A stretch of DNA of 64,000 nucleotides from Bacteroidaceae bacterium. Its GTDB lineage: Bacteria > Bacteroidota > Bacteroidia > Bacteroidales > Bacteroidaceae. The notes beneath the pieces were generated by a model. The model searched no databases and was not told where the DNA came from. It saw nothing but the letters and a program-made list of their open reading frames with translations. Numbering within the stretch: position 1 is the stretch's first letter; each line of letters starts with the position of its first letter. The stretch is from the NCBI GenBank assembly GCA_017547385.1, contig JAFYPU010000002.1, positions 1 through 64,000 on the forward strand, in the 5' to 3' direction. Positions 59,876 through 64,000 of this stretch are shown one piece after another. The translations under genes and the position numbers were made by a program.

Positions 59876-61513
59876 TTATGCAGGAGTATCCAATAGTGTA
59901 CGCAATATCTGAATAAAATCATCAAGACCACCGGCAACATTCTTGGTGATGGCACGGTGCAATCTGACACGCGAGCGATAAACACTTTGACGATTTCGCT
60001 GCATCAGACCTGCAATTTCCTGTCCTGAAAATCCCAACAGAAACAACCAACACATACATAAATCTCGTTCTTTCAATTTCGGCAACAATTCATGTAAGCG
60101 CTTATTCCAACCCGGATAACGAATTTCAACTATTAATTGTAACCTCTCCCAATCAGCCACACTTGGAACCTGTTCCTTCTGTGCCTTAGAGTGCAGATGG
60201 TCCAGAAACTGTGCATCTTCGCCTTTTTTCTCACCGCTCAGAAAGTTCTCCATCATGTCTTTCTGGTGTTCAATGATATTTTTCTCTTTCTGAAGCTGTA
60301 ACAAAGTTTCTTCTTGTTGACAAAGAGAGCGATTACGTCTACGCAACAATTTAATCATTCGCAACATTAGCAGTATTAAAACGATGATTACAAGCACCGA
60401 ACCAACCATTTTCCAACGAAAACGGGTGTTTTCCTCTTGCAAAGCCAATTTGGCTTTCAAATGCTCATTGTAACGGAACATACCCTCTATATGCGACACA
60501 CGTTCTTCCTCTTTTATTTTAGCCAAACTGTCAGACACTTTCATATAGGCCTCGGCACATTTCATGGATGCATCCATGTTCCCTTTTTGCCGATGCAAAA
60601 AATACAAACGCCGATATGAATTCTCCACTGTACATAATCTGTGGCCCGACAGAGCTTTCGTGTAATAATGTATGGCCGAATCAGCATCACCGCGATACTC
60701 CCAATAGAATCCGAAATTATGAGCAGGAACTCCTGTGCCGGTATCGTCATAACTCTTAAGAAAAAGTGCTTCACGTTGCTCAACCGCAAAGGTATCGCCA
60801 TACTGGATAAAATCTGAGACCTGTTCTCGAATACATGCTTTTTCTAATTTCAAAAATTCCGGATCCTTGCATATCAGTGCAAATGATTTGTCATAATAAA
60901 TCTTAGCAGAATCCCTTTTTCCGTTAGCAGAATAAGAACTGCCCAATGCATGATACCAATGATACTGTACCGAGCTGTCGCATTTGGCAATATCCACCCG
61001 TTTTATCCACTCCAATTCCGTACTGTGATTATCTGTTTCACTTAATAAACCGGCCATTTGACATGCACAAGCATTGTAGAGCCACACTTCACAACGACCG
61101 CCGGTCGTATCTGCCATCGAAAAGGCTTTTGTATACCATTCGATGGCTTGAGGCCAATCTTTCATATCCCGCTGCACACAACCCATATAATAATATGCTT
61201 TCACACGGTCGTTTTGTGAACCATGCCGGTCATAATAATTTACCAACCACTGAATCACACTGTCAGACGTATGCAAATCATAATTCTTATCATGAGCTTG
61301 TATCCGCAACAATTCCATTCGGGCACGTACCGCTTCCGGCAGATTGCGATGCTCCTTCTCGAAACATTCCAACATGTCTAATGCCTGAGCCGGATACTTA
61401 TGTGATAACTCATCTGCTGCCTGCAGTTGCAATGGAAATTCTTCTCTTTCCGAACATGCCGACAAGAGACATACACACAACGAAAATACCACGAACCAGT
61501 GTTTAAGCATCAT
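59876..61513 (-). CDS. Membrane-anchored TPR protein with C-terminal HTH (regulator)
   Basis: A 545-residue lipoprotein-type or signal-anchored protein: the signal MMLKHWFVVFSLCVCLLSA is followed by a Cys (LSAC). Residues about 30-340 are TPR-like helices in the periplasm (KAYYYMGCVQRDMKDWPQA, then YHWYHALGSSYSANGKRDSA). One membrane helix (GSVLVIIVLILLMLRMIKLL) follows, then a coiled coil (QQEETLLQLQKEKNIIEHQK), and last a LuxR/sigma-4-like HTH, LKERDLCMCWLFLLGFSGQE and IAGLMQRNRQSVYRSRVRLH. Such one-protein sensors are frequent in Bacteroides and Prevotella and often sit beside DUF3244 or cell-surface genes. It is divergent from a DUF3244 gene. Confidence 0.78.
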   Translation of the reverse strand: MMLKHWFVVFSLCVCLLSACSEREEFPLQLQAADELSHKYPAQALDMLECFEKEHRNLPEAVRARMELLRIQAHDKNYDLHTSDSVIQWLVNYYDRHGSQNDRVKAYYYMGCVQRDMKDWPQAIEWYTKAFSMADTTGGRCEVWLYNACACQMAGLLSETDNHSTELEWIKRVDIAKCDSSVQYHWYHALGSSYSANGKRDSAKIYYDKSFALICKDPEFLKLEKACIREQVSDFIQYGDTFAVEQREALFLKSYDDTGTGVPAHNFGFYWEYRGDADSAIHYYTKALSGHRLCTVENSYRRLYFLHRQKGNMDASMKCAEAYMKVSDSLAKIKEEERVSHIEGMFRYNEHLKAKLALQEENTRFRWKMVGSVLVIIVLILLMLRMIKLLRRRNRSLCQQEETLLQLQKEKNIIEHQKDMMENFLSGEKKGEDAQFLDHLHSKAQKEQVPSVADWERLQLIVEIRYPGWNKRLHELLPKLKERDLCMCWLFLLGFSGQEIAGLMQRNRQSVYRSRVRLHRAITKNVAGGLDDFIQILRTLLDTPA

Positions 61514-61612
61514 TGCACCTATCTTTCTCCTTTGTTTTATTATACTCAGAAAACGTTCCCTCAAGTATATCCTCATCTTATCAAGACCCGCCGAAAACGT
61601 TTGTCGATGAAG

Positions 61613-61620
61613 CAAACTTA
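61613..61620 (-). promoter_or_regulatory. -7 box upstream of the TPR-HTH regulator gene
   Basis: CAAACTTA, TAAGTTTG on the minus strand, 100 bp upstream of the ATG. Confidence 0.5.
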
Positions 61621-61680
61621 CAAAAAAAGAAAAGCACCCGTTGAGAGGAACGCAGACATTTGCTTAAAAAACTTTAAAAC

Positions 61681-61719
61681 TGATTACAGGTGTTTACCAG
61701 GTGATTACAAATGATTACA
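61681..61719. promoter_or_regulatory. Helically phased TGATTACA repeats (candidate operator)
   Basis: TGATTACA at 61681, 61702 and 61712, plus TGTTTACC at 61691, give start-to-start spacings of 10, 11 and 10. They lie 20-60 bp upstream of the DUF3244 -7 box, the expected place for an activator. Confidence 0.55.
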
Positions 61720-61739
61720 AAAACACCGTTTCAAACTTC

Positions 61740-61747
61740 TACTTTTG
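61740..61747 (+). promoter_or_regulatory. -7 box upstream of the DUF3244 gene
   Basis: TACTTTTG, a match to TAnnTTTG, 37 bp upstream of the ATG at 61784. Confidence 0.6.
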
Positions 61748-61783
61748 CCTACATCTTTTGTTTAATACCCAACTATTTAATCT

Positions 61784-62182
61784 ATGAACAAAAACATTTT
61801 CGCATTCTGCTTTCTTATCGCCACAAGCGGTATTCCGGGAAATTCGGCCGAGGTAGATCCGATCGGCAGCAGTCCAATCGTCAACTTACAAGGCCAACTC
61901 ATCTGGCATCTGAACGATGATCCGAATAAGGACCTTATCCCTCGCACCACGTTCAACCTTCCGGTTGCCACACAAAAAGATAGGAATATAGTTTTTACCA
62001 CGACCAACAGTCTTTCCATTCCTTACTCTATCAGCCGGAACGACGAGCTAATAGAAAGAGGTACGCTTTTCTTATCTTCAACTGAAGAGAATGTTTTATC
62101 CTTGGAACATTTGGAAGATGGGAATTATATTATCACCATCGATATCTTTGGACAGAGATACTATGCTGATATTTTAATATAA
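61784..62182 (+). CDS. DUF3244 secreted protein
   Basis: A 132-residue exported protein with a signal peptide (MNKNIFAFCFLIATSGIPGN, cleaved near SAEV). The mature part has the DUF3244 beta-sandwich pattern: a polar stretch IVNLQGQLIWHLND, LSIPYSISRNDELIERGTLF, LSLEHLEDGNYIITIDIFG and the final QRYYADILI, resembling the end of a T9SS or Ig-like domain. Function unknown. It is divergent from the TPR-HTH regulator, and the phased repeats between them suggest that the regulator controls it. Lower GC than the first 58 kb. Confidence 0.75.
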   Translation: MNKNIFAFCFLIATSGIPGNSAEVDPIGSSPIVNLQGQLIWHLNDDPNKDLIPRTTFNLPVATQKDRNIVFTTTNSLSIPYSISRNDELIERGTLFLSSTEENVLSLEHLEDGNYIITIDIFGQRYYADILI

Positions 62183-62966
62183 CGCACCCATTAAGTCTAT
62201 CCTACGGATGAGGATTTGAGGTGGAATAAACATTGAGAAGAGGAAATTCTTGCCGGTAAATAAAACCTATGTTACGGAAGGACTTCTTTTCGTATCATCC
62301 TTGCACCCTTGGCTTGGGCTTTGATGACAGCCTCTCAAATCTTCATCTTATTCCTATTCACAACAACCGCCCCTCGAGACAGAAGAACTAAATGTTATAT
62401 CAGACACGATCATCGGAGCTGAGACGACCAACAAGTCCTAAGCTGCTCGAGTGGGCACTGTATTAGCACAAAACATCCATACAGCATGAAAAAATCCACA
62501 AGTAGGCACGAAGAAACATGAAAGACAAGGAAAAAGTGCATTTTCGTTTACCGTTGTTGTCAACAAGTTTACAAAAATTTACTGAGTCTTCTTGAAGACG
62601 TCCGTAACTTCGCCACGGGAATGAGATGTATAAAAACAATACCCCCTTACCGAAAAAACACACAACCAATATATCAATCTTTATCCAACATTCCATGAAA
62701 GCTTCTTTCATCATTCCGGTCTATCTTCATCGGCAATGCGAAAACGACGTCCTTGCAGGGGATGTTCGTGGCAGGAGGTATGCCAAGAAAAGCATCATCG
62801 CTCATCTTTTCTTGTAAACTCTCTGTAAACGATTTGTAAAACCACACCTCAAAACAAAATCACAATTCCCTGATATCAAGACGATTGAAAAATGGGTACT
62901 CACTTGCGTACTCGGATTTGCATATAGCGTTTGAAAAATCACAACATTTGCGAGAAATATCACTCT
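62183..62966. other. 784-bp region without a recognisable gene
   Basis: Frames on both strands are short and show no domain. The stretch holds three TGTAAA repeats 11 bp apart (62813-62840) and is AT-rich near its end. It may contain decayed coding sequence or long regulatory DNA; I could not decide. Confidence 0.55.
62813..62840. promoter_or_regulatory. Three TGTAAA repeats at 11-bp spacing
   Basis: TGTAAA begins at 62813, 62824 and 62835, an exact helical spacing, about 130 bp upstream of the glycosyltransferase ATG. The unit resembles the TGTTTAC half-site in the DUF3244 operator. Confidence 0.4.
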
Positions 62967-64000
62967 ATGAAAAATTTGCCTATCAGTGTCTGCATGCCCA
63001 TGTATAATGCATCACGATATCTACGTGAATGCATCGACAGCATATTGGCTCAGACTTTTACCGACTTTGAGCTACTCATTGTTGATGATGGTTCAACAGA
63101 CGAAAGCGTTAAAATTGTGGAATCTTATCATGACCCACGTATCAGATTGATTAAGAACAAACACGACTATATCGCCTCGCTCAATCTCCTACTGAGCGAA
63201 GCCAAAGGCAAATATATCGCACGCATGGATGCTGACGATGTCATGTTGCCGGAGCGCTTAGCCATACAATATAAATATATGGAAGAACATCCGGAGGTGG
63301 ATGTTATGGCAGGGGCTTTAAAATATATTGATGAGAGATTTGTTTTCACACCTGCTAAAGAAATATATGAATGCACTTTGGAACTAATGATGGAAGCGAA
63401 TCTTGTCGCGAACCCCGCAAGTATTTTCAATCGGGAAAGTATACTCGAACATAGCATTAATTATGAAGAAGACTTTATTTATGCAGAGGACTATCGTTTT
63501 TGGACACGTATTCTAATGGAAGGACTCAAAATTCATATTATTCCAACTACTCTCATTAAATATAGATATTCAAACGCTCAAATTACATCTTGTCATCGTG
63601 ATGAAATGTTTTCTAAAACTCATCAAGTACAAGAACATATAAGAACACATCTAGCAGTATCATACAACATTGGATATAAAATGCCCCAAATAGAAAATCG
63701 GGGTAAACAATTAAGCATTATTATTCCATTTCTCAATGAAGGTGAAGAAGTTCTTTTAACTATTGAGAGCATCCGTAATACCATTAAAGATACTGCAGAT
63801 ATTATTGTAATAAATGATTGTTCAATCGATGGTGTCAACTATCAAGAGATGGTCAAAGATTTGCAAGTTTATTACATACTTAACCGCGAACGAAAAGGAG
63901 TTGCAGCTTCACGTGATTTAGGAATTAAATTATGTAAAACTCCATATTTTCTTTTGTTGGATGCCCATATGCGTTTCTATGAAGAGGATTGGGCTATAAA
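62967..64000 (+). CDS. Two-domain family 2 glycosyltransferase (3' end beyond window)
   Basis: A partial protein, 344 complete codons. Start ATG at 62967. The first GT-A domain (1-115) has PISVCMPMYNASRYLRECID, LIVDDGSTD and the metal-binding ARMDADD; the acceptor part reads AEDYRFWTRI. A second GT-A domain begins at about 250 with LSIIIPFLNEGEEVLLTIES, then IINDCSIDG-like VINDCSIDG and LLLDAHMRF. The DAH motif in place of DxD recalls the GALNT-like subgroup. The codon choice is AT-rich (ATT, TTA, AAA), unlike the first 58 kb, so the gene may belong to a transferred capsule or exopolysaccharide locus. Confidence 0.82.
   Translation, partial: MKNLPISVCMPMYNASRYLRECIDSILAQTFTDFELLIVDDGSTDESVKIVESYHDPRIRLIKNKHDYIASLNLLLSEAKGKYIARMDADDVMLPERLAIQYKYMEEHPEVDVMAGALKYIDERFVFTPAKEIYECTLELMMEANLVANPASIFNRESILEHSINYEEDFIYAEDYRFWTRILMEGLKIHIIPTTLIKYRYSNAQITSCHRDEMFSKTHQVQEHIRTHLAVSYNIGYKMPQIENRGKQLSIIIPFLNEGEEVLLTIESIRNTIKDTADIIVINDCSIDGVNYQEMVKDLQVYYILNRERKGVAASRDLGIKLCKTPYFLLLDAHMRFYEEDWAI

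Noticed and set aside
62463-62817. Small frames in the 784-bp gap before the glycosyltransferase gene
   Set aside because: No domain, no consistent start or -7 box, and composition of non-coding DNA.

Overview
The window comes from a Bacteroidota chromosome, most likely order Bacteroidales and Prevotellaceae-like. Evidence: about twenty genes have a Bacteroidota-type -7 box (TAnnTTTG) upstream; there is a PorW/SprE-type type IX secretion lipoprotein and a T9SS-type C-terminal domain; and the families present (S46 dipeptidyl-peptidase, DUF3244, DUF4294, DUF4878, AspT-type exchanger, monomeric long PurL) are typical of the group. Genus is inference. I saw no rRNA, tRNA, CRISPR array or intact insertion sequence. 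An IS110-like transposase tail at 1-120 is the only transposon remnant.

Layout. 0-1.5 kb: transposase tail, then two MITE-like palindromic elements flanking a DUF4294 gene. 1.5-9.2 kb: prmC and ribD (divergent), a DASS carboxylate/sulfate symporter, an epimerase-PAP2 lipid pair and a secreted bleomycin-hydrolase-like peptidase. 9.2-15.1 kb: ompH-like/murI, then an operon of amino acid permease, two-domain SGNH/sialate esterase and rhodanese lipoprotein. 15.4-19.6 kb: a five-gene operon (VTC domain, DUF4956, DUF2490 barrel, T9SS-tail protein, beta-helix carbohydrate-binding protein). 19.9-28.3 kb: two lipoproteins, then a WaaP-like kinase, aroA, a small Cys-rich membrane protein, a metal ABC permease, porW and a thioesterase. 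28.4-33.5 kb: sbcDC. 33.9-42.8 kb: GH2 beta-galactosidase, DPP7-like S46 peptidase, GH33 sialidase, M48 protease. 43.4-59.4 kb: comM, an AspT-type exchanger, purL, M16 peptidase, cutC, transglutaminase-like protein, nadB. 59.8-64 kb: an AT-richer region with a membrane TPR-HTH regulator, a divergent DUF3244 gene and an incomplete two-domain glycosyltransferase.

Most genes are housekeeping or periplasmic/secreted degradation functions. Sialidase, sialate O-acetylesterase and beta-galactosidase could act together on host glycans, and the C1, S46, M16 and M48 peptidases on peptides, with T9SS parts nearby.

The most striking unexplained structure is a family of eleven intergenic arrays (5-51 kb) built from 21-bp modules. 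Each module is a 17-bp word with TCT...AGA ends plus an A/T linker. The words come from a very small vocabulary, appear in both orientations, and often follow a palindromic word order. Several arrays share a separate upstream box. A second dispersed repeat carries an outward promoter upstream of at least five genes. Both families are absent from the last 13 kb, which agrees with that end being a different kind of region.
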